Shown piece by piece: positions 24,311 to 33,700 of a stretch of 64,000 nucleotides of DNA; position 1 is the stretch's first letter; each line of letters begins with the position of its first letter. The position numbers and the translations under genes are program-made. The notes beneath the pieces were generated by a model. That model worked only from the letters and a program-made list of their open reading frames with translations. It was not told where the DNA came from and searched no databases. Source of the stretch: Novosphingobium album (ex Hu et al. 2023) (lineage in GTDB: Bacteria; Pseudomonadota; Alphaproteobacteria; Sphingomonadales; Sphingomonadaceae); the NCBI RefSeq assembly GCF_022832385.1, contig NZ_JALHLE010000009.1:1-64000 (forward strand), given 5' to 3'.

Positions 24311-25153
24311 TTATTCGAACGTTTGCGATATCGTCCCGGCCAAGGGCCCCGCGAGCTGGCGGTGCGTGTAGGCCAGCACTGCGGTCAGAATCACGCTCGC
24401 CACGGCGCTGATAGCGCCGGAAATCACGCCGCCAAGCAACGTCAGAGCCTGCCCCTCACCCAGCAGCAGAGCTGCCGGGCCGACGACTACCACCGTCACC
24501 ATGAAAGCGATTGCGAGGTAGGCGATCATCAGCAGCAGGAAGAAGCCGAATAGACGCAGGCTGTTGTGCCGCGTCAGACGCCAGGACCGCGCCATCGCCG
24601 CCACCGGGTTGCCAATTCCGTCGTTGATCACCACCGGCACCACCAGCGACAGTTTGACCGAAAGGTAGATCATCAGCACGGCCATGGCGACGGCCACCAG
24701 AACCGACGCGACGCCCACGCCGGCAACGAGGCCCACTATTCCTCCCAGCACAACGCCAAATGCCATCATGGCTGCGGACAAGCCGACCATGGACAGCAGC
24801 GCAACTCCGATCAGCGACGGAAGCGCCCGGAACGCGACCATGATCGCCTCGCCTACCGTGAGCCTCCCACGATCGCTCAGAAGAGCCATGACGGTCAGAT
24901 ACCCAACACCCTGCACCAGCATGCCGCCGATGCCGAAGCCGAGAAACAACCCGAGGTTCTGAGCAAAAATCGCTTCGAACACTTCTGGCTTGCTCACGGA
25001 CTGCAGCATCTGTGTCTGGACATCGGTGAGGAACACTGTCGAAAGCAGCGTGGGCAGCAGGAAGAAAACCCCCGCGACCGCCAGCAGCACGTGCCGGTTG
25101 GCACTCACTGCGGCCATCGCATCGAGCCACGCCCTGTTGCTGTCAAACTTCAT
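24311..25153 (-). CDS. multi-pass membrane protein (GDPD membrane-domain-like), function unknown
   Basis: 280 residues with about six hydrophobic helices (e.g. VLLAVAGVFFLLPTLLSTVF, VGVASVLVAVAMAVLMIYLS, FGFFLLLMIAYLAIAFM). The segment NPVAAMARSWRLTRHNSLRLFGF is seen in the membrane domain associated with glycerophosphodiester phosphodiesterases and in DUF-type sphingomonad proteins of this kind. No catalytic domain is present. The start is the ATG opening MKFDSNRAW; the open frame goes on upstream into lipB but without support. It is divergent from lipB with a 78-bp gap. Confidence 0.75.
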   Translation of the reverse strand: MKFDSNRAWLDAMAAVSANRHVLLAVAGVFFLLPTLLSTVFLTDVQTQMLQSVSKPEVFEAIFAQNLGLFLGFGIGGMLVQGVGYLTVMALLSDRGRLTVGEAIMVAFRALPSLIGVALLSMVGLSAAMMAFGVVLGGIVGLVAGVGVASVLVAVAMAVLMIYLSVKLSLVVPVVINDGIGNPVAAMARSWRLTRHNSLRLFGFFLLLMIAYLAIAFMVTVVVVGPAALLLGEGQALTLLGGVISGAISAVASVILTAVLAYTHRQLAGPLAGTISQTFE

Positions 25154-25231
25154 ACATACTCCCGGGCGCCAGCAGGGCGCACTGTCTAAAGGCACTTGAT
25201 AACCGCAGGGAATGACGCCACGCAACGCGCC

Positions 25232-25930
25232 ATGACGATTCCCGCCACAGATACCGGTGAATTGACGCTGCCGGGCGATATCGAGTTGCGTATGTCCGCT
25301 GCACCGGTCCCCTACCGCGAGGCTCTCGTCGAGATGACCGCGCGCAATGCCGCGATCGCCGCAGGAGAAGCACGCGAGCTGATCTGGCTGCTCGAACACC
25401 CGCCCGTCTACACCGCCGGCACCAGCGCAGCTTCCGCGGAACTGCTCGATCCGCGCTTCGAAGTGGTCGAGGCGGGGCGCGGCGGGCGGTATACCTACCA
25501 CGGCCCGGGCCAGCGCGTGTGCTACGTCCTGCTCGATCTCAAGAAGCGCGCCCGCGACGCGCGCGGCTTCGTTCATGCGCTCGAAGGCTGGGTGCTCGAC
25601 ACTTTGCGGGACTTCGGCGTCGAGAGCTTCCGTTCGGAAGGCCGGATCGGCATCTGGACCACCGATATTGACGGGCGCGAAGCCAAGATCGGCGCAATCG
25701 GCGTGCGCATCCGCAAATGGGTGACGATGCACGGGTTTGCCGTGAATATCCGCCCGGACCTGTCGCACTTTGCCGGGATTGTGCCGTGCGGTATCGAGGA
25801 GTTCGGCGTGACCAGCCTGGCGCGCCTTGGCCACGAAGTCGATTTCAGCGCCTGGGACGAAGCACTCATCGCCCGGGCCGGCAGCTTCCTTGCCGCCCTT
25901 GAAAGCCCCTGCCCCCGGGAGACCGCCTGA
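25232..25930 (+). CDS. lipB: lipoyl(octanoyl) transferase LipB
   Basis: 232 residues. Moves octanoate from acyl carrier protein to lipoyl domains, the first step of lipoate assembly. The catalytic Cys186 is in [14 protein letters not shown] and the partner Lys152 in [25 protein letters not shown] is the substrate-binding loop. The start is the ATG opening MTIPATD; a TTG 36 nt earlier is possible but weak. Adjacent to a lipoprotein gene that begins at its stop, with which it is probably cotranscribed. Confidence 0.93.
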   Translation: MTIPATDTGELTLPGDIELRMSAAPVPYREALVEMTARNAAIAAGEARELIWLLEHPPVYTAGTSAASAELLDPRFEVVEAGRGGRYTYHGPGQRVCYVLLDLKKRARDARGFVHALEGWVLDTLRDFGVESFRSEGRIGIWTTDIDGREAKIGAIGVRIRKWVTMHGFAVNIRPDLSHFAGIVPCGIEEFGVTSLARLGHEVDFSAWDEALIARAGSFLAALESPCPRETA

Positions 25931-26266
25931 ATGACTTCTCCAACCGCTCTGACCCGTGCAGCGCTTGTCCTGACCCTGGCTGCGGCCTTGCCGCTTGGCG
26001 GCTGCAAGAAGAGCACGGAACCCGGCCAGACAACCGCCGCAGGCGAAATCCTGCCCCGTTCGGTCACTGACGACATGCTGCCCTACGACACCGTCCGCTC
26101 ACAGGCCCCGCTGGCCGATCCCGATGCCGCCAAAGGCAAGCACGGCCCCAGCCAACCCGTCGCAGCGCCTTCCGAAAGCACCGATACGAACGGGACGGCA
26201 GCGGCAGGTGAGATGCCTGATGCGACAAGCGCGCAAGCCGGACAGGTTACGCCGGCCGCAGAATAG
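25931..26266 (+). CDS. small predicted lipoprotein
   Basis: 111 residues. The N-terminus ends in LPLGGC, a lipobox, with Cys at about residue 25 after a hydrophobic h-region, so it is a lipid-anchored envelope protein. After the Cys the protein is low-complexity and acidic/Gly-Ala-Pro-rich, with no recognisable domain; one block (LPRSVTDDMLPYDTVRSQAP) looks more structured. It starts right after the lipB stop and its last 20 nt overlap the 3' end of the convergent citrate-lyase-like gene. Family unknown. Confidence 0.7.
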   Translation: MTSPTALTRAALVLTLAAALPLGGCKKSTEPGQTTAAGEILPRSVTDDMLPYDTVRSQAPLADPDAAKGKHGPSQPVAAPSESTDTNGTAAAGEMPDATSAQAGQVTPAAE

Positions 26267-27182
26267 ACCTGCGCCTCGCATCGTTTCCGAAAATTTCGGT
26301 TTCGGCGAGGTGAGCCACCCGTTGCGCCCTGACGAGTTCGGCACGTTCGACCGTGCGGCCGCGCAGTGGCAGCGAAACGGCGTGAGGATTCATTTCGAAC
26401 GCGGCCACGATCTCCTGCGCCTCTTCGATTTCCCGGATGCCGGGCGTAAACGCCAGGTTGATGACGTCCACCTGCCGGGGATGAACCGCGAACATGCCGG
26501 TAAAGCCATCGGCCCTGGCTCTTTGCGCCATAGCCTTGATCGCGGTCTCGTCCTCGCAATCCCGACACGGTGCCTCGATTGCAACGATGTGCGCTGCATG
26601 GGCGGTCAGCAGCGTCTGAGCTCTGACGAAACGGCTGACGTCGCTGCGGCTACCCTCGCCTTCGCGCGCGCTAGTGGCACCGAGCGACGCGGCCAGTCCC
26701 GCCTCACTCCATGTCAGCCCACAAAGACGCTGATGCGCGGCTTCGAGGTAGTGCGAGATCTGCATGGCTGCGACCGGCGTCTCTCCGACGACCGGCAAGA
26801 TCCGCGTCGAACCGGCCGGGAGCGCGAAATGCTGCTCGAGCTCGTAGATCTCGCTGGCCAGATGGCGCACCGCCTCCGGTCCTGCCGCCCGCGGCAGGAT
26901 CACGCCGTCCGGCGCTCCTGCCATGACAGCGGCCAGGTCCTCACGCGAGCAACCTGATTCCAGTGCATTGACACGGACCCAGCGGCTCATGCCGCGGCTC
27001 CCGAACAGGTTGGTCCGATGGGCCGTCAGCCACTCGGCGCCCATCTGACGGGCTCGCGCCCTGGCTTCATGCGGAACGGTATCGGCAAGATCTACGACCA
27101 CGCAGTCTGCGCCAGTCCCGAACGCTGCGCCAAGCTGCACCTCGCTGGCGCCGGATACGACGAGCCATGACCGGTATTTCAT
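26247..27182 (-). CDS. HpcH/HpaI aldolase/citrate lyase family protein (CitE-like)
   Basis: 311 residues of the phosphoenolpyruvate-like TIM-barrel family of CoA-ester lyases. WLVVSGASEVQLGAAFGTGADCVVVDLADTVP, DGVILPRAAGPEAV, TRILPVVGETPVAAM (metal-binding Glu) and CGLTWSEAGLAASLGAT, followed by GMFAVHPRQVDVINLAF, are the conserved blocks in order. Such enzymes split citramalyl- or malyl-CoA or a related thioester. The start is the ATG opening MKYRSWLV, where the fold begins. It is separated by 73 bp from the GNAT gene upstream, same strand. Confidence 0.85.
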   Translation of the reverse strand: MKYRSWLVVSGASEVQLGAAFGTGADCVVVDLADTVPHEARARARQMGAEWLTAHRTNLFGSRGMSRWVRVNALESGCSREDLAAVMAGAPDGVILPRAAGPEAVRHLASEIYELEQHFALPAGSTRILPVVGETPVAAMQISHYLEAAHQRLCGLTWSEAGLAASLGATSAREGEGSRSDVSRFVRAQTLLTAHAAHIVAIEAPCRDCEDETAIKAMAQRARADGFTGMFAVHPRQVDVINLAFTPGIREIEEAQEIVAAFEMNPHAVSLPLRGRTVERAELVRAQRVAHLAETEIFGNDARRRSILRPA

Positions 27183-27255
27183 CGCCTGCCTCTTCAGCAA
27201 AACCTGCAGAGAGATTAGCGACAATCCGTTAAGAATTTCCGCAGAACGAACGGAC

Positions 27256-28422
27256 CTATAGGATCTTCTCGTAGATCACGTATTCGCGGTTGACCTTGCT
27301 TTCGATGGTGTCCGCGATCGCCACCATGCCCTGGTTGTCCTCGAGTACCCAGCCGATCTCACCGCGCTTCGCGTCGAACTTTGCAGTAGCGGCGCGGCGG
27401 ATATACTCGATCATCATGAAAGCCAGCTGGCTGGCCAAACGCGAGGACTGCAGCTTCTTGCGCACGCCCATCAGAGGCACCCGCATGTCCGCCGGCTTGG
27501 GCTTGCGCAGCCACAGCAGCAGCTTGATGAGCCCCAACAGCGAGGGCTTGCCGTTACGGCCATTCACGCGCATCTGGATGCCGTTGAGATCGGGCAGCGT
27601 CATCATGAAAGCCACCGGCTCGCCTTCGTATTCGGCGATGCGGATGAGGCTGGGGTGAACCAGCGGCTTCAGGACCTTGCCGATGTGCGCGACTTCTTCA
27701 TCCGTAAAGGGCACGAAGCCCCAGTTGTCGGACCAGGCGTCGTTCAGGATGTCGCAGATGATCGCCGCATCCCTGTCGAAATGCTTGAGCTCGGCGTCCC
27801 GCACGCGAATCTTGGCATTCTTTTCGCCCGACGCGACGATACGCTGCACCAGCGGCGGGAATTGCTGCGTGACGTCCAGGTCATAGGTGTAGAGCGTCTT
27901 GACCCGGCCATAACCGGCGCCCTCGATCCAGGCCTGATAGGCTGCATTGTGATGCGCCATCATCACCATCGGCGCGTGATCGTGCCCGCGCACCTGCAGG
28001 CCCGGCTCCTCCCATACCGACAGGTTCATCGGCGCCAGGACGCGGGTCATGCCTTCCTTGCGCAGCCAATCCTCGGCGGTGGTAATCAGAGCACTCGCGA
28101 CAGCCTCGTCCTCCGCCTCGATTGCGCCCCAGTTGCCGGTGCCGGGTCCCATGCCCTGTTCGAGGGGCTGTTTCAGCGCCAGTTCATCGATGTGCGCCGA
28201 TATCCGCCCCACGATCGAGCCGCCGCGGCGGGCCAGGAACAGCTGGCAGCGGGCATGTTCGAAGAACGGGTTCTTGCCAGGGGTAAACTTGGAGATCTCC
28301 TCCGAGCGCAGATTGGGCACCCAGTTTTGATCTGACGCATTGAGCTGGTAAGCGCAGTCCACGAAAGCGGCGCGATCGGCCTTGCTGGAAACGGGCGTTA
28401 TGACGATTTCGGAATTGGCCAC
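27256..28422 (-). CDS. GNAT-superfamily N-acyltransferase-like protein
   Basis: 388 residues, with two halves. The N-terminal half has FLARRGGSIVGRISAHIDE, a GNAT beta-strand/acetyl-CoA-like element, and LAPMNLSVWEEPGLQVRGHDHAPMVMMAHH; the C-terminal half has FVPFTDEEVAHIGKVLKPL and IRIAEYEGEPVAFMMTLPDLN, again GNAT-like. This matches the family found in lipid or N-acyl amino-acid synthesis and often annotated vaguely. The start is taken as the GTG opening MANSEIVITPV, which has AAAGG upstream; a longer frame overlaps the desaturase gene region. Divergent from the desaturase. Confidence 0.7.
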   Translation of the reverse strand: MANSEIVITPVSSKADRAAFVDCAYQLNASDQNWVPNLRSEEISKFTPGKNPFFEHARCQLFLARRGGSIVGRISAHIDELALKQPLEQGMGPGTGNWGAIEAEDEAVASALITTAEDWLRKEGMTRVLAPMNLSVWEEPGLQVRGHDHAPMVMMAHHNAAYQAWIEGAGYGRVKTLYTYDLDVTQQFPPLVQRIVASGEKNAKIRVRDAELKHFDRDAAIICDILNDAWSDNWGFVPFTDEEVAHIGKVLKPLVHPSLIRIAEYEGEPVAFMMTLPDLNGIQMRVNGRNGKPSLLGLIKLLLWLRKPKPADMRVPLMGVRKKLQSSRLASQLAFMMIEYIRRAATAKFDAKRGEIGWVLEDNQGMVAIADTIESKVNREYVIYEKIL

Positions 28423-28569
28423 GATGCTGCCTTTGTTCCAGCCTATGGGACGTGCGGATACGCGAAGTGCGGCGGGACACGCCCCCTTGTCAAGCGGCCG
28501 CCGCGCCGCCATTTCCTTCAACCCCGCGCCGGACACGGTTTTGTCCGGAATGCTTTGGATTTTGAACAC

Positions 28570-29673
28570 ATGATTGCCCAGGACGTGACGGAACAGCCCC
28601 GGCCCTCCCCCCGCGCAGAACCGTCAGAGCGGATCGCCACGACATGGCATTCGCAGATTCCCGACGACAAGGAGATGCTGCGCGCCGCGGTCGAACTGAC
28701 ACGCGACATTTCCGAGGCGCGCGCGGCCATTTACTGGCCCGACATGCTGGGATCGGCGCTGCTGGGCTATGCCGCACTGGCCGGAGCGATCCTGCTGCAG
28801 AACCCGCTCGTCGCGCTGGCCTGCGGCATTTTCTCCGCTCTGATGCTGTACCGTGCGTTGCTGTTCATCCACGAGCTGACCCACATCCACAAGGACGCCC
28901 TGCCGGGATTCCGCTTCGTCTGGAACCTGCTAGTCGGCATCCCGATGATGATCCCCTCTTTCATGTACGAAGGCGTGCACACCCAACACCACGCCCGTAC
29001 CCGCTACGGGACAAACGACGACCCTGAATACATGCCGCTTGCCCTGATGAAGCCCTGGAGCCTGCCGGTCTTCGCGCTCACCGCGATCCTGCTGCCGCTG
29101 GCGCTGCTGGTGCGCTCAGCGATACTCGTGCCGCTCGGCGTCATTGTTCCGCCGCTGCGCAAACTGGTGTGGGAACGAGCCTCGGCCCTGTCGATCAACC
29201 CGCAGTACCGCCGCCGTAAACCCGAAGGCGATTTTGCCCGCATGGTGTTCTGGCAGGAGCTTGGAGCCTCTGTCTGGACGATCTCGGTCCTTGCCGCGAG
29301 CTATCTCTACGGCTGGCGTCCGTTGATCATCGCCCTGTGCGTGATCTCGTTCACCGCGTTCCTCAACCAGGTGCGCACGCTTGTCGCGCACCTGTGGGAG
29401 AACGACGGCGAAGCGATGACGGTGACGGCGCAATATCTCGATTCGGTCAATGTCCCGCCGCCGGCCCTGCTGTCGCCGCTATGGGCACCCGTCGGCCTGC
29501 GCTTCCACGCACTCCACCATCTGTTGCCGTCGATGCCCTATCACTCGCTGGGCGAATGCCATCGCCGCCTCTCGACTCACCTCGGCGCCAACTCGACCTA
29601 CGAACAGGCCAGCTACAAGGGACTGATGACGCTGCTGACACGCCTGGCCCGCAGCACGATGCAAGCAAGGTAA
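28570..29673 (+). CDS. membrane fatty acid desaturase
   Basis: 367 residues, four hydrophobic helices. The three His boxes of the membrane di-iron desaturases are present: HELTH (from residue 101), HTQHH (from 137) and HALHH near 310. It therefore introduces a double bond into an acyl chain of lipids or acyl-CoA, or hydroxylates a carotenoid-like substrate; the regiochemistry is not visible. The ATG at 28570 is preferred over a TTG at 28555; neither has a clear ribosome site. Divergent from the GNAT gene and convergent with lptG. Confidence 0.88.
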   Translation: MIAQDVTEQPRPSPRAEPSERIATTWHSQIPDDKEMLRAAVELTRDISEARAAIYWPDMLGSALLGYAALAGAILLQNPLVALACGIFSALMLYRALLFIHELTHIHKDALPGFRFVWNLLVGIPMMIPSFMYEGVHTQHHARTRYGTNDDPEYMPLALMKPWSLPVFALTAILLPLALLVRSAILVPLGVIVPPLRKLVWERASALSINPQYRRRKPEGDFARMVFWQELGASVWTISVLAASYLYGWRPLIIALCVISFTAFLNQVRTLVAHLWENDGEAMTVTAQYLDSVNVPPPALLSPLWAPVGLRFHALHHLLPSMPYHSLGECHRRLSTHLGANSTYEQASYKGLMTLLTRLARSTMQAR

Positions 29674-29711
29674 AAAAGGGACAACAGGAAAGCGCTGCAA
29701 ACCCTGTCCGC

Positions 29712-30809
29712 CTACTCCTCGGTGCGGATCAGCACTGTTTCGCCGATCAGAGCAAACAGGATGAACGGCGCCCAGGCAGCCACGAAGGGGGGGTATCCAC
29801 CGAAGTTGCCCATGGCCAGCGCTGCATTGTCGAAGACGAAATAGGCAAAACCCAGCGCCATGCCCAGAGCGGCGCGGATGAGGAGCTGGCCCGAGCGCGC
29901 AAGACCGAAGGCCGCTACCGCGCCCAGGAGCGGCATCAGCGTGGACGACAGCGGACCCGAGATCTTGTGCCACCAGGCTGCGTCGAGCGCGCTTGTCCGT
30001 CGTCCGGCGGCGCGCATCGCCTCGATCGATCCGGCCAGCGTGAAGATATCCTCGGAATCGGCATCGACCTTGGCGAGCGTTACCTTGGCCGGCGTCAGGC
30101 CCTTCGCCACCGTTGCCGTAGCCAACTGCGTGGTCCGGGTGCTGGACACGTCGAAGCGGACTGGCTTTTCCAGTTTCCAGCCGGGGCCGGCATACGTAGC
30201 GCGCGGACTGCGCAGCTGCTCGACTAGCATGTCGTTGGCATCGCGCCGGTAGAACGTCACTCCGGTCAGCACCATGTCGTTGCCACTCCCGGCCAATGTC
30301 CTGGCCAGCAGCAGATCACTGCCGTCCGACAGATAGAGATTGCTGCGGACACCCGACGCTTTCGGGATAGGGCCGTAATCGACCGCCTGCCAAGCATCCA
30401 GTGCCGCACTGGACCGCGTGACCACCCTTTCGTTGAATGCGAATGTCAGGCCCGAAATCACCAGTGCCGTGAGCATCAGCGGCGCCAGCACCTGATGCGC
30501 CGAGAGCCCCGCGGCCTTCATCGAGATGACTTCGCTGTTCTGGTTCAGCGTCACGAGAGTGATGATCGTGGCAAGCAGCACCGAATAGGGGAGGAACCGC
30601 GCGACCAATTGGGGGGCACGCAGGGAGACATAATAGAGCAGCTGCATCTGGCCGTTGCCCTGATAGGCCAGAATGTCCCCGCTCTCGCCCAGCAGGTCGA
30701 GCACTTGCAGCACCATCACCAGCATCAGCAGCACGGCAAGAATGCGGGTGACGAACAAGCGCGCGAGGTAGAACGTCAGTGAGCGCGAGGGAAAGAATTC
30801 AAGCTGCAT
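29712..30809 (-). CDS. lptG: LPS export ABC transporter permease LptG
   Basis: 365 residues of the LptF/LptG (YjgP/YjgQ) family, with three N-terminal and three C-terminal membrane helices around a periplasmic beta-jellyroll-like domain. FPSRSLTFYLARLFVTRIL at the start, the coupling region LVTLNQNSEVISMKAAGLSAHQVL, and late FGLARSGQLLIRAALGMALGFAYFVFDN. With LptF and LptB it extracts LPS from the inner membrane. Start at ATG 30809, one base after the lptF stop. Confidence 0.92.
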   Translation of the reverse strand: MQLEFFPSRSLTFYLARLFVTRILAVLLMLVMVLQVLDLLGESGDILAYQGNGQMQLLYYVSLRAPQLVARFLPYSVLLATIITLVTLNQNSEVISMKAAGLSAHQVLAPLMLTALVISGLTFAFNERVVTRSSAALDAWQAVDYGPIPKASGVRSNLYLSDGSDLLLARTLAGSGNDMVLTGVTFYRRDANDMLVEQLRSPRATYAGPGWKLEKPVRFDVSSTRTTQLATATVAKGLTPAKVTLAKVDADSEDIFTLAGSIEAMRAAGRRTSALDAAWWHKISGPLSSTLMPLLGAVAAFGLARSGQLLIRAALGMALGFAYFVFDNAALAMGNFGGYPPFVAAWAPFILFALIGETVLIRTEE

Positions 30810-30810
30810 G

Positions 30811-32037
30811 TCAGGATTGATCCGCCGGTGTTGGCAGCAGGGGGCCATGGCGCTTGCGGCGCAGGAACGACTTGAAGAACTTGGTGGTGGCCGCCGCCAG
30901 CTTTTCCAGCCAGCCGATCGCTTGGCCACCCGGCACATAGGCTACACGCCAGTACATCCACAGGATTAGAGCCGCAAAGACCACGAAAGGACCCCACAGC
31001 CCCACCAGCGGATTGATCTTGCCCAGCGAGGCGACGTCGTTCGCGTACTGATTGACCTTGTGATAGGCCACGATCATCACGATGGAGACGAAAAGGCCCA
31101 GCGCCGAAGTCGACCGTTTGGGCGGAATGGCTAGCGCGACGGCCATGAGCGGAAGAAGCAACATCATGACCACTTCCACCATCCGATAGCTGAAATTGGC
31201 CTGACTGGAGACGCGCCCATCCTCGGGCTGCGTGTCGCTCCAGCCCAGCTTCATCAGCTCGGGCAGGAGATATTCGCGGGCAGCACCGCCGCGCTGGCGG
31301 AACTTCTCGATCTGCGGCAGTTCGATCGGCAGGTCATGCCGGGTGAACGTGAGCACGCGCGATTTCTGGCCCGGTTCGTCCTGGATGATCTGCCCCTGCT
31401 CCAGCCGCAGAATGATGGTATCGGGCGATCCTTTCAGCGCAAGGAACCGGCCCTCGCGCGCGGAAATGGACAGGACCTGGCCCTTGTCGTTGGCCACGCG
31501 GGCGAAAATGCCCATGAGCCGCCGGCCATCATCCTGACTCTCGTCGATCTTCAGCGCGATGCGATCCTTGAGCGAGGTGAACTCGCCGACCTTGATCGAG
31601 GCCCCCAGCGCACCTGACTTCAGCTCGTAGTTGAGTTGCTCGTAGGCATACCGAGCCAGCGGCTGGAGATAACCGACATTGGCGAAGTTGATCGCCACCA
31701 TGACCAGCGTGATCATGTAGGGCACGCGCAACATGCGGGTATAGCTGAGACCCACCGCCCGCATCACGTCGAGTTCGCTGCTGGTGGCCAGCTTGCGGAA
31801 GGCAAAGAGTATGCCCAGCATCAGTCCCAGCGGAATCGCCAGACTGGCATATTCCGGCAGCATGTTGCCCAGCATCTTGAATACCACCCCGATCGGCCCG
31901 CCTTCCGTCGCCACGAAATCGAACAGCCGCAGCATCTTGTCGAGAACGAGCAACGACGCCGCGAGCAGGAAGATCGCGAGCATCGGCATCAGCACGAGGC
32001 GGAAGATGTACCGGTCGATGGGACTAATGAATTTCAC
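30811..32037 (-). CDS. lptF: LPS export ABC transporter permease LptF
   Basis: 408 residues, partner of LptG. ISPIDRYIFRLVLMPMLAIFLL at the N-terminus, the LptB-contacting FRKLATSSELDVMRAVGLSYTRML, and C-terminal helices with ANDVASLGKINPLVGLWGPF. The C-terminal 30 residues (KFFKSFLRRKRHG...) are a basic cytoplasmic tail. The GTG at 32037 (MKFISPIDRYI) places the start about ten residues before the first helix as in relatives; a TTG at 32067 with a weak AAGG is possible. lptFG form a two-gene operon here. Confidence 0.92.
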   Translation of the reverse strand: MKFISPIDRYIFRLVLMPMLAIFLLAASLLVLDKMLRLFDFVATEGGPIGVVFKMLGNMLPEYASLAIPLGLMLGILFAFRKLATSSELDVMRAVGLSYTRMLRVPYMITLVMVAINFANVGYLQPLARYAYEQLNYELKSGALGASIKVGEFTSLKDRIALKIDESQDDGRRLMGIFARVANDKGQVLSISAREGRFLALKGSPDTIILRLEQGQIIQDEPGQKSRVLTFTRHDLPIELPQIEKFRQRGGAAREYLLPELMKLGWSDTQPEDGRVSSQANFSYRMVEVVMMLLLPLMAVALAIPPKRSTSALGLFVSIVMIVAYHKVNQYANDVASLGKINPLVGLWGPFVVFAALILWMYWRVAYVPGGQAIGWLEKLAAATTKFFKSFLRRKRHGPLLPTPADQS

Positions 32038-32243
32038 GGGGCTCGCGATACTCAGGGTCAGACACAAAGTGCCTTAACCGCAACCCGGCGAAGGGGAAAG
32101 AGGGCCGGGAAATACGGCCGCTTCCGATGCGGCTTCGATGCAACGGGGCAGACCCACCACACAATCGTGCAGTTCCGGTAGAAGCGCATTTGGAAATTCG
32201 AAGCGGGAGGTGGCGGGCCGGACACACGTCCGGTGTAGGCAAA

Positions 32244-32630
32244 TCAGGCCTTTTCCAGCGTGCACTGCAGCGGATGCTGGTTCTGCCGGGCGAAGTCCAT
32301 CACCTGGTTCACCTTGGTTTCGGCGATCTCGTAGGGGAAGATGCCGCAGACACCGACGCCCTTCTGATGGACGTGGAGCATCACGCGCGTGGCCTGTTCC
32401 ATGTCCATATTGAAGAAGCGCTTGAGGACCATCACCACGAATTCCATCGGGGTGTAGTCATCATTGAGCATCAAAACCTTGAACTGGCTAGGTTTCTTTG
32501 GCTTGGCGCGAGTCTTGGTGGCAATACCAACCTGCTCGTCCCCACCCGTGTTCCGGTCCGAATCGTGATCGTCCCCGGCATGCACTGGCCAGGGACGCGA
32601 GAGTACGGAATCGGCGATAAAGGGAATCAT
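32244..32630 (-). CDS. clpS: ATP-dependent Clp protease adaptor ClpS
   Basis: About 128 residues. Binds ClpA and delivers N-degron substrates. [26 protein letters not shown] and the loop [33 protein letters not shown] are the characteristic blocks, with the residues of the N-degron pocket (NDD, the His of HVHQKG). The N-terminus is an unstructured tail of 60 residues. Start at ATG 32630 is a guess between it and a GTG at 32657. The clpA gene is not in the window. Confidence 0.93.
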   Translation of the reverse strand: MIPFIADSVLSRPWPVHAGDDHDSDRNTGGDEQVGIATKTRAKPKKPSQFKVLMLNDDYTPMEFVVMVLKRFFNMDMEQATRVMLHVHQKGVGVCGIFPYEIAETKVNQVMDFARQNQHPLQCTLEKA

Positions 32631-32744
32631 GACGGGCAGAATATCGTACCGGGGCACCTTTCTTCAAGATGCCCCGGCCGAGAATGTCGCTTTTAGCCCT
32701 GCCGACCGGGCGAAATGCGCCCGAACGGACAGTTCGCGCCGCTT

Positions 32745-33614
32745 TTACAGCGCGGCCGAGCGGGCCTTTTCCATCGCCATGCTGACGCGGCCGGAGATCG
32801 GCGCGAACACGTCGCTGGCGAGCTTGAGCATGGTTTCGCTGTTCTTCGAACCGTAGGCGACAGCGCTATCGAAGTTCTTGCGCATCATTTCGCTCTGGAT
32901 CTTGAAGAAGTCCGTCGGCGACTTGGCAGCAGCGAGTTCCTTGATGTCGCCGGTCATGGTCTCGAAAGCGCTGCGGCCTTCGGAAACCAGTTCCGAGCCA
33001 ATGCTCTGCATGCCTTCGGCGAGAATCTTGCCCGATTCCACCACGGCTTCAACGTTACCCTTGGTGAAATCGCTCACTTCGCCGAGAGCCTTGGTGCTCT
33101 TTTCGAAAGCTTCCTTGGCCTTCGCCTGAGCTTCGGTGACTGCTTCCTGAAAACCGGCAAAATTGGGGCTCATGTCCATAATCTTTTCCTCGAGCATGAA
33201 GTTGGTGAAAAGTCCTGCGAACGCGGGGTCTGAAGCGGTCTTCGCCGCCTTGGGAGTGGCTGCCTTCGGGCTTGCAGCGGCCGGAGCCGGCTTTTCCTCG
33301 ACAACCTTGGCAGCCGGCTCGGCCGCAGCCTTCACCGGAACAACTTTACTGACTGGCTTCGCCGCCACCGGTGTCTTCGCAACCGGTTTCGGCTTCGGAG
33401 CCGGCTTGGGCTTGGCCACAACCTTGGCAGGAGCCGCCTTGGGCGCCGCCGCAGGCTTTGGCTGGGCGGGTTTGCCCTCAACTTTCGCACTTGCAGCTTT
33501 CGCCTTGCGTGCAGGAACCTTCTTTGCAGCCGGCTTCACAGGCACCGCATCGGATGCGGCCTGATACGCCTTATCAGTTGCTGCAATGTCTTTCGGATCT
33601 TCGTTTGCGGCCAT
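32745..33614 (-). CDS. phasin family protein with Ala/Lys/Pro-rich N-terminus
   Basis: 289 residues. The C-terminal half (after SPNFAGFQEAVTEAQAKAK) is a phasin: amphipathic helices such as FEKSTKALGEVSDFTKGNVEAVVESGK and GMQSIGSELVSEGRSAFETMTGDIKELAAAKSP that coat PHA granules. The N-terminal ~130 residues are AKP-repeat-rich, histone H1/PhaF-like (KPAPKPKPVAKTPVAAKP), able to bind DNA. In Pseudomonas PhaF, such a region links granules to the nucleoid and helps partition them. It lies downstream of phaC, with its own upstream operator-like palindrome. Confidence 0.88.
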   Translation of the reverse strand: MAANEDPKDIAATDKAYQAASDAVPVKPAAKKVPARKAKAASAKVEGKPAQPKPAAAPKAAPAKVVAKPKPAPKPKPVAKTPVAAKPVSKVVPVKAAAEPAAKVVEEKPAPAAASPKAATPKAAKTASDPAFAGLFTNFMLEEKIMDMSPNFAGFQEAVTEAQAKAKEAFEKSTKALGEVSDFTKGNVEAVVESGKILAEGMQSIGSELVSEGRSAFETMTGDIKELAAAKSPTDFFKIQSEMMRKNFDSAVAYGSKNSETMLKLASDVFAPISGRVSMAMEKARSAAL

Positions 33615-33700
33615 TTAACCTGTCCAGCGATCGAATTCATTTCAGCACCGGAGGATTTGTTTCCGGCTGCGATACCGCCTCAATCGAGTCGGCATCATCG

